Positions 20,910-32,058 of a stretch of 64,000 nt of DNA are shown piece by piece (the first letter of the stretch is position 1; each line of letters starts with the position of its first letter). The stretch is from NCBI GenBank assembly GCA_026989275.1, contig JALSJQ010000029.1, positions 62,001 through 126,000 of the forward strand, read 5' to 3'. A program made the position numbers and the translations under genes. Below the pieces are notes generated by a model. It did not search any database. It was not told the origin of the DNA and saw only the letters and a list, made by a program, of their open reading frames with translations. The DNA is from Albidovulum sp. (GTDB taxonomy: Bacteria > Pseudomonadota > Alphaproteobacteria > Rhodobacterales > Rhodobacteraceae).

Positions 20910-21341
20910 TCAGGAGAGCTGATAGGCGATGTCGAAGGCGATGGCGAGAATCGCGCCCCAGGCAACGGCGAAGATCCAGCTGCGGATGTAGAAGCGGCTG
21001 ATTCCCGAGAGCATGACCAGCGCATGGAGCACCCGCGCCCAGAAGAACACCATCGCGGCCAGCCCCATGAGATCGCTCGTCACGCCAAGAAGCCCCGCCA
21101 GAAGCACGAGGGCGGCGAAGGGGCCGAACTGCTCGACGAGGTTGAGATGCGCCCGATTGGCCCGGCGCACCCAGTCGGGCAGATCGTCCATCTCGCCGAT
21201 GGCCCGCCCCGCCCGGTAGTCCTCGCGCGTCGGAAGGCCGCGATGCATGAAGCGGCCGATCGCCGGCGGCAGCCACAGCGAAGCGACGAGAAGCGCCGTC
21301 CAGAAAAGATAGATCTGCTCGAGGGTCATCGCGGGTTTCAT
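20910..21341 (-). CDS. MAPEG family membrane protein
   Basis: A 143-residue protein with four predicted membrane helices and the MAPEG pattern: after a first helix, the loop contains RANRAHLNLVEQFGPFAALVLL, and later FFWARVLHALVMLSG. MAPEG proteins include glutathione transferases and other glutathione-dependent membrane enzymes, and bacterial members of this subgroup are mostly uncharacterised. It lies upstream of the sox operon on the same strand but 380 bp away, so it is probably a separate transcript. An internal ATG 12 bases downstream of 21341 is an alternative start. Confidence 0.85.
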   Translation of the reverse strand: MKPAMTLEQIYLFWTALLVASLWLPPAIGRFMHRGLPTREDYRAGRAIGEMDDLPDWVRRANRAHLNLVEQFGPFAALVLLAGLLGVTSDLMGLAAMVFFWARVLHALVMLSGISRFYIRSWIFAVAWGAILAIAFDIAYQLS

Positions 21342-21551
21342 GGCTCACTCCCTGTGTTCCCCCCTCATCTGGACCATCCCCGCCGCCGCGACAAGGGGCA
21401 TGACCGGCGGCGCGCATCTGCATCGGGTCACCGCCCGGCTTGACAATGGCGCCCGGCCGGGAGAGGCGGAAAGGGCGGAACATCACCTCAGGAGCACCCG
21501 CGGCTGCAACGGCGAAAGGGAGCGGGAGGGACGGAACGGGAGGGACACCCC

Positions 21552-22394
21552 ATGCTGGCACTCGTCGCGAATCCCGAGGGAAGCACGCTCCTGGCGATGC
21601 TGGCGCTGCTTCTCGCTATCGGCGCGATCGCCGGGGTGATCGCCGGGCTCCTCGGCGTCGGCGGCGGGATCGTCCTGGTGCCGGCATTCTATTACGCCTT
21701 TTCGGCCCTCGGCTACGAATCGCCCCGCCTGATGCAGATCTGCGTCGCCACCTCGCTTGCGACCATCGTCGTGACCTCGATCCGGTCGGTGCTGTCCCAC
21801 AACCGCCGCGGCGCGGTGGACTGGGAGATTCTCAGGGGGTTCGCGCCGGGGATCGTCGCCGGGGCGCTGCTGGGCCTCGCCGTCGCATCGAGCCTGCGTT
21901 CACGCGAGCTGATGGTGGTGTTCGGCGTGATCGGGGTGCTGATAGGCCTCTATCTCGGCTTCGGCCGGATCCGTTGGAAGCTCGGCGATGCGCCGCCGCG
22001 GGGCCTCGGCCGCCTTGTGCTGTCCTTCGTCACCGGCTTCTTCTCGGTGCTGATGGGAATCGGCGGCGGCTCCTTCGGCGTGCCGATCATGACGCTTTAC
22101 GGGGTGCCGATCCACCGGGCCGTGGCCACGGCCGCAGGCTTCGGCACCATCATCGCCATTCCCTCGGTGATCGGCTTCCTGATGCTGCCCGTGCCGCCCG
22201 AATGGCGCCCTCCCTTCACCATCGGACACGTCAACATCGCGGCCTTCGCCATCGTCGTGGCCATGACGACACTCACCGCGCCCCTCGGCGTGCGCCTTGC
22301 CCATGCGATGGACCCCAAGCCGTTGCGCCGGGCCTTCGCCGTCTTCATCATCCTGATGGCGCTCAACATGCTGCGCAAGGCGTTCATGGGCTGA
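21552..22394 (+). CDS. TSUP (TauE/SafE) family anion exporter
   Basis: A 280-residue polytopic protein of the TauE/SafE family with about eight membrane helices in two repeats. Each repeat holds the family glycine motif: AGLLGVGGGIVLVPAFYY near residue 33 and SVLMGIGGGSFGVPIMTLYG near residue 165. Members export sulfite, sulfoacetate or other small organic anions. The substrate here cannot be told. A GGGAGGGACACCCC stretch lies before the ATG. It stands alone, divergent from the MAPEG gene. Confidence 0.93.
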   Translation: MLALVANPEGSTLLAMLALLLAIGAIAGVIAGLLGVGGGIVLVPAFYYAFSALGYESPRLMQICVATSLATIVVTSIRSVLSHNRRGAVDWEILRGFAPGIVAGALLGLAVASSLRSRELMVVFGVIGVLIGLYLGFGRIRWKLGDAPPRGLGRLVLSFVTGFFSVLMGIGGGSFGVPIMTLYGVPIHRAVATAAGFGTIIAIPSVIGFLMLPVPPEWRPPFTIGHVNIAAFAIVVAMTTLTAPLGVRLAHAMDPKPLRRAFAVFIILMALNMLRKAFMG

Positions 22395-22493
22395 CCCTTC
22401 CCGCAGACGCGGCGGCTGCCGCAGGCCGCCCGTGCCTTCGCCGCGCACCACTCTTGCGCCTTCGGGCGGCGGAACCGGACGACGGGCATTTCC

Positions 22494-22799
22494 TCAGCTC
22501 CGCCCACCCTCCCTCTTGCCCCGACGGCCGCCGCGACGGCGCGGCAGGGAGGCGAGCCGCGCCGGCAGCGCCGCCATGATCTCGCGCCGCGCTTCGGGGG
22601 AGAGGGTCGACCAGCGGGCGATCTCGTCGCCGGTGCGCCCGCAACCGATGCAGATGCCGGCCTCGGGATGCAGCAGGCAGATGGCAACGCAGGGGCTCTC
22701 GATCTCGTTCCGCCGCCAGAGGGCGGCAGGATCCTTGCCCTCCCGCTCGTCCGAGGGCTCGCAGGGGGTCTTCCGGCCCGAACGCCTCTCCTCAGCCAC
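22494..22799 (-). CDS. DUF1289 family cysteine-rich protein
   Basis: A 101-residue protein with the DUF1289 core IESPCVAICLLHPEAGICIGCG (Cys spacing C-x3-C-x8-C-x2-C) followed by the helical ARWSTLSPEARREIMAALP. The four cysteines suggest a metal or iron-sulfur site, but the function of the family is not known to me. The GTG start at 22799 is supported by an AAGGAGG Shine-Dalgarno six bases upstream, and it overlaps the end of ruvX by 8 bases. The C-terminal tail is Arg/Gly rich. Confidence 0.88.
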   Translation of the reverse strand: MAEERRSGRKTPCEPSDEREGKDPAALWRRNEIESPCVAICLLHPEAGICIGCGRTGDEIARWSTLSPEARREIMAALPARLASLPRRRGGRRGKREGGRS

Positions 22800-23289
22800 G
22801 CCCGCCCTCCTTCGCCGCCCGTGCGGTGCGGCGCATGCGTTCAAGCGCCTCCTGCAGGATGATGGCGGCGGCCATCCGGTCGATCACCTCCCGGCGGCGC
22901 TTGCGCGAAAGACCCGCGGCGAGAAGCCGGTTCTCGGCCTCGACCGTGGTCAGCCGCTCGTCGCTGAAGGTGATCGGCAGATCGGTCAGACGCGCAAGGT
23001 TGCGCGCGAAGGCCCGGGTGGACTGACAGCGCCGCCCCTCGCTGCCGTCCATGTTGCGCGGCAGTCCGAGAACGAATCCGGTCACCTCCCGTTCTCTTGC
23101 CCGGGCGAGGAGCGTCTCGGCGTCATGGGTGAATTTCGTCCGCCGCACCGTCTCGAGGGGGGTGGCGATCGACCGGCCCACATCCGACACGGCAAGGCCG
23201 ATGGTGCGCGTGCCGAGATCGAGCCCCATCAGCGCACCGCGCGCGGGCAGTGCGTCGGCGAAGGCGGCAAGATCCTCGATCACGGGCAT
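22792..23289 (-). CDS. ruvX: Putative pre-16S rRNA nuclease YqgF/RuvX
   Basis: A 165-residue RNase H-fold nuclease. The first catalytic Asp is in LMGLDLGTRTIGLAVSD (near residue 22), with FVLGLPRNMDGSEG in the middle and the conserved FSDERLTTVEAE and ViDRMAAAIILQ at the end. Family members process the 5' end of 16S rRNA precursor in Escherichia coli. The ATG at 23289 has GAGGGAAG upstream. It is translationally coupled to the DUF1289 gene. Confidence 0.94.
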   Translation of the reverse strand: MPVIEDLAAFADALPARGALMGLDLGTRTIGLAVSDVGRSIATPLETVRRTKFTHDAETLLARAREREVTGFVLGLPRNMDGSEGRRCQSTRAFARNLARLTDLPITFSDERLTTVEAENRLLAAGLSRKRRREVIDRMAAAIILQEALERMRRTARAAKEGGRG

Positions 23290-23542
23290 GGCTTCCCTCG
23301 ACAGCTCTCGCGGCGCTTTCCGCCGCATGAACGGGAGCAATGCCGCAAGGTAGCCGCGCCTGCGGTGGCGGACAAGGACGGCGCAGGCAGAAGCCGGAAC
23401 GCATGCGCCCCCCGAAATCCGCCGGAGCGAACCATCTCCGAAGCGGAACCCGGCCCGGATCGGGAGACGCCGGCCATCGCGCCACAGGAGGCGCCGTGGC
23501 ACGGAGGGCGACACGAGGAAGCCGCATCCGCGGGCGCTCCCC

Positions 23543-24823
23543 CTATTGTCCGGGCTTGACACCGACGGAGGCCGCAGTCTTCTCGACGAGGGCAAGACCG
23601 GCCGCATCCCCGGCCAGGGCCCGGCGGGCCGCCACATAGCTCTTGCGGGCTCCTTCCATGTCGCCGAGCACGCTCTTTGCCCGAATCAGCCGCGCCCACT
23701 CCTGGGCGGTGCCGCCTTCCTCCTCGAGCCGGGTTTCCAGCCGGTTCACCATCGAGCGGATCATCGCCTGGCGATCCTCCGCACTCATCTGCTGGGCCGC
23801 GGCCACATCCTCGCTCGAGGGGCCGGGCATGCCGGCAAAAGGCGCTCCTCCGGCCCGCGGCGGGGCAAGATCGGGCAGTTGCGAAGGCCGGATGCCCGCC
23901 ATCGCCGCCGCCTGCGGCAGCTGCTCGCGGATGAGCGGCATCCAGGGCGCATCGGACGGGCTTTCGCGCGCGAGCCGGCTCCACATGTTGACGGCCAGAT
24001 CCGGCCGCCCGGTCTGCACCAGAAGGAGGCCGGTGTAATAGCGGGCCCGCGGATCGGCCGGGTCGCGCTTGAGGGCGGCGACGAGCGCCTTTTCCGCCTC
24101 GGGGGAAACGTAGCCCCCCGCCGCCAGGATCATCAGCTCGGCAAGATCGGCGAGATCCTCGGCCGTGGCCTTGTCGGGGCCAAGCAGATCGACCACCCGC
24201 GCCTGAGCGCGCCAGGCGGCCTTGAAATTGCCAAGGGTGGCCTCGTGGCGGGCAAGGAGCCGCTGCCCCTCGAGATCGTCGGGCCGGTCCTTCATCAGCT
24301 TGCGAAGTCGCTCGACGAGCTGGACATAGCTCTCGGGCGCCCGGGCCGGCGGCGGCGGGGTGGCCGCGTCGGCCTCGGCCTCTTCCTGCGTGGGCCGCTT
24401 GGCCGCCGCCTCGCGGATGTCGGCAAGGCGCTTGTCATGCGGCAGGTCCGGCAGCCCCGGCGCCCCGATCCGCTGATAGACCAGAACCGAACCGCCGAGC
24501 ACGGCGATGCCGCCGATCGCCGCGGCCACGAGGCGCAGCTTGCGGCTCTTTCCCCCGTCGGCCGGATCTTCGGCGGCCGATACGGCCCTGTCGGCCTCGA
24601 GCATGCGCCGCTTGATCTCGATCCGGGCCCGCTCGGCCTCGTCCTCGGCGATGACGCCGCGGGCAAGATCGCGATCGACCTCGGCAAGCTGGGCCTTGTA
24701 GACGGCGAGATCGTATTCGGCGGCCCGCTTCAGCCGCTCCCTGCGCGGCCGCAGGAGCGACCAGGCAAGAATGGCGACGACTGCAAGGGCCAGAAGACCG
24801 GCGAGAATCCAGAAAAGGGTCAC
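23543..24823 (-). CDS. ccmI: Cytochrome c biogenesis protein CcmI
   Basis: A 426-residue membrane-anchored TPR protein that chaperones apocytochrome c to the CcmFH haem lyase. The N-terminus has one membrane helix, a basic loop (SLLRPRRERLKRAAEYDLAVYKAQLAEVDRDL) and a second helix near residues 100-120, which is the CcmI pattern. TPR motifs follow in residues about 180-300. The GTG at 24823 with GGGAG upstream gives this N-terminus. No other ccm gene is in the window, so it is detached from the usual ccm cluster. The 253 bp between its end and ruvX contain nothing I recognise. Confidence 0.92.
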   Translation of the reverse strand: MTLFWILAGLLALAVVAILAWSLLRPRRERLKRAAEYDLAVYKAQLAEVDRDLARGVIAEDEAERARIEIKRRMLEADRAVSAAEDPADGGKSRKLRLVAAAIGGIAVLGGSVLVYQRIGAPGLPDLPHDKRLADIREAAAKRPTQEEAEADAATPPPPARAPESYVQLVERLRKLMKDRPDDLEGQRLLARHEATLGNFKAAWRAQARVVDLLGPDKATAEDLADLAELMILAAGGYVSPEAEKALVAALKRDPADPRARYYTGLLLVQTGRPDLAVNMWSRLARESPSDAPWMPLIREQLPQAAAMAGIRPSQLPDLAPPRAGGAPFAGMPGPSSEDVAAAQQMSAEDRQAMIRSMVNRLETRLEEEGGTAQEWARLIRAKSVLGDMEGARKSYVAARRALAGDAAGLALVEKTAASVGVKPGQ

Positions 24824-24976
24824 GATGGCACTCCCGACGCTGTTGTCCCGATGTCTCTAGCCGTCATCCGGGCCCCGGGGAAGGTCACATCCTGGCGCAA
24901 TCACGACTTTTGCGGCGGATTTGCATCACATTCGTGCGAAATGCAGGGTGGGATGCGTAGTCTAAGCGGTGCCCGA

Positions 24977-26050
<1,074 letters not shown>

Positions 26051-26199
26051 GGGCCGCTCCGGCATGCTGAGGATGTGCGGGCAACGGCCGGCCGCACGGG
26101 CCGGCGCCTTGCCGCCCATATAGGCGATGACGAGCGGCTTTGCACGCGCCGGCGCCCCTCCCGGGCGCCTCTCCTTGCGATTGCCCGTGGACCGCCCGC

Positions 26200-26469
26200 T
26201 CAGTGCAGACGGATCTCGTGGCGCACATGGCGCCATCTGCCGGGGGCGATCAGCTTGCGATGCACGAAACGCACCGAGTGCAGCGGCCCCTCGATCTCCC
26301 GCTGCCAGAATTCGATGAAACGGAAGAGGCGGGGATAGTCGGGGGCGAGGTCGTATTCCTGCCAGACGAAGCTCTGCAGCACATTGCGGTAATCGGGCAG
26401 GCGGTAGATGAATTCGGCGGTCGTGAGACCATACCCCTCGAGCATCAGCTCCATCTCGGATCGGGCCAT
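26200..26469 (-). CDS. usg: Usg family protein
   Basis: An 89-residue protein of the Usg family, first named from a gene in a Caulobacter tryptophan operon. The conserved core is LTTAEFIYRLPDYRNVLQSF, then WQEYDLAPDYPRL and LHSVRF. The biochemical role is not known. The start at 26469 excludes a Gly/Lys/Arg-rich upstream stretch that is not conserved in the family and places AGGGAGG about 12 bases upstream. Here it is not beside trp genes. Confidence 0.88.
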   Translation of the reverse strand: MARSEMELMLEGYGLTTAEFIYRLPDYRNVLQSFVWQEYDLAPDYPRLFRFIEFWQREIEGPLHSVRFVHRKLIAPGRWRHVRHEIRLH

Positions 26470-26561
26470 GCCGGTCTGTTCCCTCCCTTGCTGTTTCCGT
26501 GCCGGTGCCTTTTCGCCATGCCCCGGCGCGACCGGCGTCACGTCGGGGCCGGGCAGAATCG

Positions 26562-26589
26562 ATGTTACGCCGAACCGGCAGACGATCAA
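26562..26589 (-). promoter_or_regulatory. Candidate sigma-70 promoter for usg
   Basis: On the minus strand TTGATC (26589-26584) and TAACAT (26567-26562) are separated by 16 bp in the only A+T-rich stretch of the 311-bp gap 26470-26780. Transcription would begin near 26555, 86 bases before usg. The rest of the gap is G+C-rich, and I see no clear promoter for the divergent CNNM gene. Confidence 0.4.
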
Positions 26590-26780
26590 GACTTTATGTT
26601 ATTGAAATCAACGTGTTGGCACTCGTCGGCACCTGCTGACAGCAGCCGCGGGGTGCGCATTCGGCGAAACCGGCGGGTGACGGAGGGCTGGCCCGAGGCC
26701 GGCGCCGCTTGCGGGCCGGGCGGCGGCGGGCCATAAGGCGGGGTGTGCCCTGCCGCGGCGGGCCGGCCGACCGATGGTGC

Positions 26781-28142
26781 ATGAGGATCCCCGGATTGCT
26801 CGACAGGCTCGATACCGCATTCTGGCTGACGGCGGCGGGAATCGTCCTGCTGCTCGCGGCCTCGGCCTTCTTCTCGGGCGCCGAGACCGCGCTCACCGCC
26901 GCCTCGCGCTCCAGGCTCAAGGCGGCAGCCGACCGCGGCAACCGGGCCGCCGCCCTGGCGCTCGATCTGACCACCGACAGCGAGCGGCTCATCGGAGCGC
27001 TGCTCCTCGGCAACAATCTCGTCAACATCCTTGCCGCCTCGCTGGCCACCCGGCTCCTCACCCGCATCTTCGGGGACGGCGGGGTGGCCATCGCCACGCT
27101 TGTGATGACCCTCCTGGTGCTGATCTTCGCCGAGGTCACACCGAAGACCTATGCCATCACCAATCCCGAGAAGGCGGCCATGCGCGTGGCGCCGCTCGTG
27201 GCGGTGATGGTGGTGGTGCTGTCGCCGGCCGTGGCCGCCGTGCGCTGGCTCGTGAACCGGATGCTGCGCCTCATCGGCGTGCGGGCCGACCCGAAGAGCC
27301 CGATCCTCGCCGTGCGCGAGGAGATCCTCGGCGCGATCGAGCTCGGCCATGCGGAAGGAGCGATGGAAAAGGACGACCGCGACCGCCTCCTCGGCGCGCT
27401 CGAGCTTTCCGACCGCACCGTCGAGGAGGTGATGCGCCATCGCTCCGAGATCGAGATGATCGACGCCGACGCCCCGCCCGAAGAAATCATCGACCAGATT
27501 CTCGCCTCGTCCCACACCCGCCTGCCGGTCTATCGCGACGAGCGCGAGAACATCGTCGGCATCGTCAACGCCAAGGACGTGCTGCGCGCGCTCTACAAGA
27601 CCTATCGCGCCAGGGGGGCGGAATTCGACATGAACGACTTCGACATTCTCGCCGTGGCGCGGCCGCCCTATTTCGTCCCCGAGACCACGCCGCTCGACGA
27701 CCAGATGCGCGAATTCCTGCGCCAGCACACGCATTTCGCCCTCGTGATCGACGAATACGGCACGCTGCAGGGCCTCGTCACCCTCGAGGACATTCTCGAG
27801 GAAATCGTCGGCGAGATCACCGACGAGCACGACCGCCGCGAAGAAGGGCCGGAACCCGACGGCGCCGGCGGCTGGATCGTGCCGGGGGCGATGTCCGTGC
27901 GCGAACTGAACCGGGAACTGGGCTGGCATCTGCCCGAGGACGTGGCGACCACCGTTGCCGGGCTGGTGATGCACGAGACACGCACCATCCCCGAAGAGGG
28001 GCAGATGTTCGCCTTTCACGGCTTCCGTTTCGAGATCCTCGAGCGGGAGGGCAACCGCATCCGCCGCATCCGCATCCGCCCGATCGAGCCGGAGGACGAA
28101 GGGGCGCGACCGGGCGCCCCTTCGACCGGCTGCGCATCGTGA
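26781..28142 (+). CDS. CNNM/CorC (hemolysin C) family membrane protein
   Basis: A 453-residue protein with three parts. An N-terminal CNNM domain (residues about 1-185) has four hydrophobic segments and the typical FFSGAETALTAASRSRLK and LLGNNLVNILAAS. A CBS pair (about 215-335) includes IVNAKDVL and DEYGTLQGLVTLEDILEEIVGEI. A C-terminal CorC_HlyC domain (about 350-435) follows. Such proteins take part in magnesium or cobalt efflux or resistance; substrate is uncertain here. The ATG at 26781 begins just before the first helix. The Shine-Dalgarno is weak, so the start is less sure than the family. Confidence 0.92.
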   Translation: MRIPGLLDRLDTAFWLTAAGIVLLLAASAFFSGAETALTAASRSRLKAAADRGNRAAALALDLTTDSERLIGALLLGNNLVNILAASLATRLLTRIFGDGGVAIATLVMTLLVLIFAEVTPKTYAITNPEKAAMRVAPLVAVMVVVLSPAVAAVRWLVNRMLRLIGVRADPKSPILAVREEILGAIELGHAEGAMEKDDRDRLLGALELSDRTVEEVMRHRSEIEMIDADAPPEEIIDQILASSHTRLPVYRDERENIVGIVNAKDVLRALYKTYRARGAEFDMNDFDILAVARPPYFVPETTPLDDQMREFLRQHTHFALVIDEYGTLQGLVTLEDILEEIVGEITDEHDRREEGPEPDGAGGWIVPGAMSVRELNRELGWHLPEDVATTVAGLVMHETRTIPEEGQMFAFHGFRFEILEREGNRIRRIRIRPIEPEDEGARPGAPSTGCAS

Positions 28143-28178
28143 TCGCAGCGGGCCCCGCGGCCACTGCGGCCGCCCCCT

Positions 28179-29036
28179 TTACCATCCGGCCGGCTCTGTG
28201 GCGCCTCGGCCGAGCCGCTCCGCGTGCCAGGCGACGTGATCGGCCGCGAAACTCGCGACAAAGAAATAGCTGTGGTCGTAGCCCGGCTGCATGCGAAACA
28301 CGGCCGGGATGCGCGCCTCGGCCACGGCGGCGGCCAGAGCTTCCGGCATCAGCAGATCGAGGAAAGGATCGGCCGTGCCCTGATCGATCAGCATGTCGCG
28401 CGCCCATCCCCTTTCGCGCACCAGGAGCGTGGCGTCATGGGCCTGCCAGCTGCTCTCGTCCTCCCCCAGATAGGCCGCAAGCTGCCTGCGTCCCCAGTCC
28501 GATGCCGTGGGATGGGCGATCGGCGCGAAGGCCGATACCGAGCGATAGATGTCGGGGTTGTTCATCGCCAGGGTCAGTGCCCCGTGCCCGCCCATCGAGT
28601 GGCCGGTGATGCCGTGCCGGTCGGCCAGCGGAAAGCGGGCCATCACCAGCTGCCGCAGCTCGTCCCGCACATAGTCATACATGCGGAAGTGAGCCGACCA
28701 CGGCGCTTCGGTGGCGTTGACATAGAATCCCGCCCCCTGCCCCAGCGCGTAATCCTCATCGTCGGGCACACCGTCCCCCCGCGGGCTGGTGTCGGGAAAG
28801 ACCAGTGCAAGCCCGTGGCGCGCGGCATGGGCCTGAAGCCCGGCCTTGACCATCGCGTTCTCATGGGTGCAGGTCAGCCCCGACAGATACCACAGGACCG
28901 GCACGGGGCCGCCCTCGGCCTGCGGCGGCAGATAGAGCCCGAAGGTCATCGCACACCCCGTGACCTCCGACGAATGGCGATACACCCCCTGCACTCCCCC
29001 GCAGCAGGCGTGTTCCTCCAGCGTCTCGACCGTCAT
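28179..29036 (-). CDS. fghA: S-formylglutathione hydrolase
   Basis: A 285-residue esterase-D-type alpha/beta hydrolase that releases formate and glutathione from S-formylglutathione. The nucleophile Ser lies in GHSMGGHGAL (near residue 147). The Asp is in DQGTADPFL and the His in PGYDHSYFF, completing the triad. The oxyanion region LSGLTCTHEN is typical. Its start codon shares one base with the stop codon of adhC (TGATG), so translation is coupled. Together they complete glutathione-dependent formaldehyde oxidation. Confidence 0.96.
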   Translation of the reverse strand: MTVETLEEHACCGGVQGVYRHSSEVTGCAMTFGLYLPPQAEGGPVPVLWYLSGLTCTHENAMVKAGLQAHAARHGLALVFPDTSPRGDGVPDDEDYALGQGAGFYVNATEAPWSAHFRMYDYVRDELRQLVMARFPLADRHGITGHSMGGHGALTLAMNNPDIYRSVSAFAPIAHPTASDWGRRQLAAYLGEDESSWQAHDATLLVRERGWARDMLIDQGTADPFLDLLMPEALAAAVAEARIPAVFRMQPGYDHSYFFVASFAADHVAWHAERLGRGATEPAGW

Positions 29037-30148
29037 CAGTAGACCACCACCGCGCGAATGCTCTCGCCCTTGTGCATCAGCTCGAAACCCTTGTTGATCT
29101 CGTCGAGCGACAGAAGATGCGTGATCATCGGGTCGATCTCGATCCTGCCCTGCATGTACCAGTCCACGATCCGTGGCACATCGGTGCGCCCGCGGGCACC
29201 ACCGAAGGCCGTGCCGCGCCAGACCCGGCCCGTGACCAGCTGGAAGGGCCGCGTCGAGATCTCGGCCCCTGCCGGCGCCACGCCGATGATGATGCTCTCG
29301 CCCCACCCCTTGTGCGCGCATTCGAGCGCGGTGCGCATCACGTCCACATTGCCGATGCATTCGAAGGTGTAATCCGCTCCGCCGCCGGTCAGCTCGATCA
29401 GATGCTGCACCAGATCTCCCTCGACCTCCTTCGGATTGACGTAGTCGGTCATGCCGAAATGCTCGGCCATCTCCCGCTTCGAGGGATTGATGTCCACGCC
29501 GACGATCTGTGCCGCGCCGGCCAGCTTCAGCCCCTGGATGACGTTGAGGCCGATGCCGCCCAGCCCGAAGACCACGCAACGGGAGCCGAATTCGACCCTG
29601 GCGGTGAACAGCGCGGCGCCGATGCCGGTCGTCACGCCGCAGCCGACATAGCAGACCTTCTCGAAAGGGGCTCGCGGGTCGATCTTCGCGACGGCGATCT
29701 CGGGAACCACCGTATGGTTGGCGAAGGTGGAGCAGCCCATGTAGTGGTAGATCGGCGTGCCGTCGAGCATCGAGAAGCGGGTGGTGCCGTCGGGCATCAG
29801 GCCCTTGCCCTGCGTCTCGCGGATCGCCTGACAGAGATTCGTCTTCGGGTGCAGGCAGTATTCGCATTCGCGGCATTCGGGCGTGTAGAGCGGAATGACG
29901 TGATCGCCCGGCTTGACGCTGGTCACTCCCTCCCCGACCTCGAGCACCACGCCGGCGCCCTCATGGCCGAGGATGCACGGGAAGATGCCTTCCGGGTCGG
30001 CCCCGGAGCGGGTGAACTCGTCCGTATGGCAGATGCCGGTCGCCTTCAGCTCGATCAGCACCTCCCCCGCCTTCGGACCATCGAGATTGACCTCCATCAC
30101 TTCCAGAGGCCTGCCCGGCTCGAGGGCCACCGCCGCGCGTGTCCGCAT
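29036..30148 (-). CDS. adhC: S-(hydroxymethyl)glutathione dehydrogenase (class III alcohol dehydrogenase)
   Basis: A 370-residue zinc alcohol dehydrogenase. The catalytic zinc ligands lie in [12 protein letters not shown] (Cys near residue 39) and LGHEGAGVV. The structural zinc loop is [15 protein letters not shown]. The coenzyme motif is [14 protein letters not shown], and the class III hallmark [10 protein letters not shown] is present. It oxidises the spontaneous adduct of formaldehyde and glutathione with NAD. Sarcosine oxidase can release formaldehyde when folate is limiting, which makes its presence 9 kb away sensible. First gene of the adhC-fghA pair. Confidence 0.97.
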   Translation of the reverse strand: MRTRAAVALEPGRPLEVMEVNLDGPKAGEVLIELKATGICHTDEFTRSGADPEGIFPCILGHEGAGVVLEVGEGVTSVKPGDHVIPLYTPECRECEYCLHPKTNLCQAIRETQGKGLMPDGTTRFSMLDGTPIYHYMGCSTFANHTVVPEIAVAKIDPRAPFEKVCYVGCGVTTGIGAALFTARVEFGSRCVVFGLGGIGLNVIQGLKLAGAAQIVGVDINPSKREMAEHFGMTDYVNPKEVEGDLVQHLIELTGGGADYTFECIGNVDVMRTALECAHKGWGESIIIGVAPAGAEISTRPFQLVTGRVWRGTAFGGARGRTDVPRIVDWYMQGRIEIDPMITHLLSLDEINKGFELMHKGESIRAVVVY

Positions 30149-30291
30149 CGTTCTCGCTCCCTGTCTTCCGTGTTGTCGTGTTCGGGTTTCCCATTCCCAC
30201 ACATGGCCGGGGGCGCGGTCATGCCATGACATCCCCGGCGCACGGACAACCTGAAGAGGTCGGGCATCCGTGTCAAGCGGGCGAACCGGGT

Positions 30292-31848
30292 TCAGCGGCC
30301 GCGGAAGATACCGCCGAGAATGCCGCGGATGATGGCCGAGCCGATGCGGGTGCCGACAGAACGGGCCAGCGACTTGGCGAAGGCCTCGCCGAGACTGTCC
30401 GAGCGGCCGCGGCTCCGGCGGGTGCGGCGGCTCGCCTTCTCGCGTTCGGCCTCGCGACGGCGGCGCTCCTCCTCCGCCGCTTCCCGTGCCTCGGCCTCGC
30501 GGGCGGCCCGTGCCGCTTCCTCGGCCCGGCGCGCGAGTATCTCGTAGGCCGATTCGCGGTCGATCTCCTTCTCGTAGATCCCGTAGAGCGGCGAGGAACG
30601 GATCACCTCCTGCCGCTCGGCCTCGGTGATGGTGCCGAGACGCGAGGAGGGCGGACGGATCAGCGTGCGCTCGACCATGCCGGGCACGCCCTTCTTCTCG
30701 AGAAAGCTGGTGAGGGCCTCGCCGACCCCGAGCTGCGTCAGCGCCTCGGCCACGTCGATTCGCGGGTTCGCCCGATAGGTTTCCGCCACCCGCAGGATCT
30801 CGCGTCGCTCGCGGCCGGTATAGGCGCGCATGGCATGCTGGATGCGGTTGCCGAGCTGGCCGAGCACGTCGGGCGCGATGTCGTAGGGATTCTGACTGAC
30901 GAAGAAGACGCCCACCCCCTTCGAGCGGATGAGCCGCGCCACCTGTTCGATCTTGTCGAGCAGGGTTTTCGGCGCGTCCTCGAACAGGAGATGGGCCTCG
31001 TCGAAGAAGAGAACGAGGCGGGGCCGGTCCGGGTCTCCCACCTCGGGCAGTTCCTCGAACAGCTCCGAGAGCAGCCACAGAAGGAAGGTGGCATAGAGCC
31101 GGGGCCGGACCATCAGATCCTCGGCGGCCAGGATGTTGACATGGCCGCGCCCGTCGGGCGCACGCCGCATCAGATCGCCGAGCGCCAGCGCCGGCTCGCC
31201 GAACAGCTCGGCACCGCCCTCGTTCTCGAGCACCAGCAGCCGCCGCTGGATCGCCCCGATCGAGGCGTGGGAGATGTTGCCGTAACGCAATGTGAGTTCG
31301 CGGGCATGTTCCCCGATCCAGACGAGAAGGGCGCGGAAGTCCTTTAGGTCGAGCAGCGGCATCCCTTCCTCGTCCGACAACCGGAAAGCGATGTTGACGA
31401 TGCCTTCCTGGGTCTCGTTGAGGCCGAGAAGACGCGACAGGAGAAGCGGCCCCATCTCGGCAACGGTGGTGCGGACCGGATGACCGAGCCTGCCGAACAC
31501 GTCCCAGAACACCACCGGAAAGGCCTCGTAACGATATTCCTCCCCGAAGCCGATGGTCCGCGCCCGCTTCATGAAGGCGTCATGGAGCTTGAAGTCGGCC
31601 GAGCCGGGCCGGGCGAGCCCGGCGAGATCCCCCTTCACGTCGGCGAGAAAGACCGGCACACCGGCGCGCGAGAAGCCCTCGGCAAGGATCTGCAGGGTGA
31701 CGGTCTTTCCCGTTCCCGTCGCCCCCGAGACGAGGCCGTGACGGTTGCCGTATTTCAGCGCCAGATATTGCGGCTCGCCGTAACCCTCGCCTCCGCCTCC
31801 CACGAAAACGGCATCCTCGCGCAGGATGCGCCCCGGTTCCTCCGCCAT
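30292..31848 (-). CDS. HerA-like helicase/ATPase (DUF853)
   Basis: A 518-residue HerA/FtsK-type ATPase of the DUF853 group (YjgR-like). The Walker A motif is [11 protein letters not shown] near residue 41. Walker B is [14 protein letters not shown], preceded by the typical [23 protein letters not shown] sensor segment reads [25 protein letters not shown]. Residues about 430-490 are an Arg/Glu/Ala-rich coiled coil, and the C-terminus is hydrophobic and Gly/Ile rich. The cellular role of DUF853 proteins is not established. GAGGGAGGAACG before the ATG is a strong ribosome binding site. Apparently a single-gene unit. Confidence 0.93.
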   Translation of the reverse strand: MAEEPGRILREDAVFVGGGGEGYGEPQYLALKYGNRHGLVSGATGTGKTVTLQILAEGFSRAGVPVFLADVKGDLAGLARPGSADFKLHDAFMKRARTIGFGEEYRYEAFPVVFWDVFGRLGHPVRTTVAEMGPLLLSRLLGLNETQEGIVNIAFRLSDEEGMPLLDLKDFRALLVWIGEHARELTLRYGNISHASIGAIQRRLLVLENEGGAELFGEPALALGDLMRRAPDGRGHVNILAAEDLMVRPRLYATFLLWLLSELFEELPEVGDPDRPRLVLFFDEAHLLFEDAPKTLLDKIEQVARLIRSKGVGVFFVSQNPYDIAPDVLGQLGNRIQHAMRAYTGRERREILRVAETYRANPRIDVAEALTQLGVGEALTSFLEKKGVPGMVERTLIRPPSSRLGTITEAERQEVIRSSPLYGIYEKEIDRESAYEILARRAEEAARAAREAEAREAAEEERRRREAEREKASRRTRRSRGRSDSLGEAFAKSLARSVGTRIGSAIIRGILGGIFRGR

Positions 31849-32058
31849 GCGTTCCTCCCTCGTCGCGTCACATCAAGAACATGGGCGGCAGCTTCCGAAA
31901 TCCCCGGAACATCTGCAAGCGCCTCGTGGCCGCAGGCGTGTCCTGCCGCCCGGCAGCGTCGAGAGGCGCGACAAGGCCGCTTCGGGCGCGAAACCGCACG
32001 CAGCGGCCGCAGGGGCCCACGCCATCTTTCCGTCATAATCATTTGTTAAACATTGCCT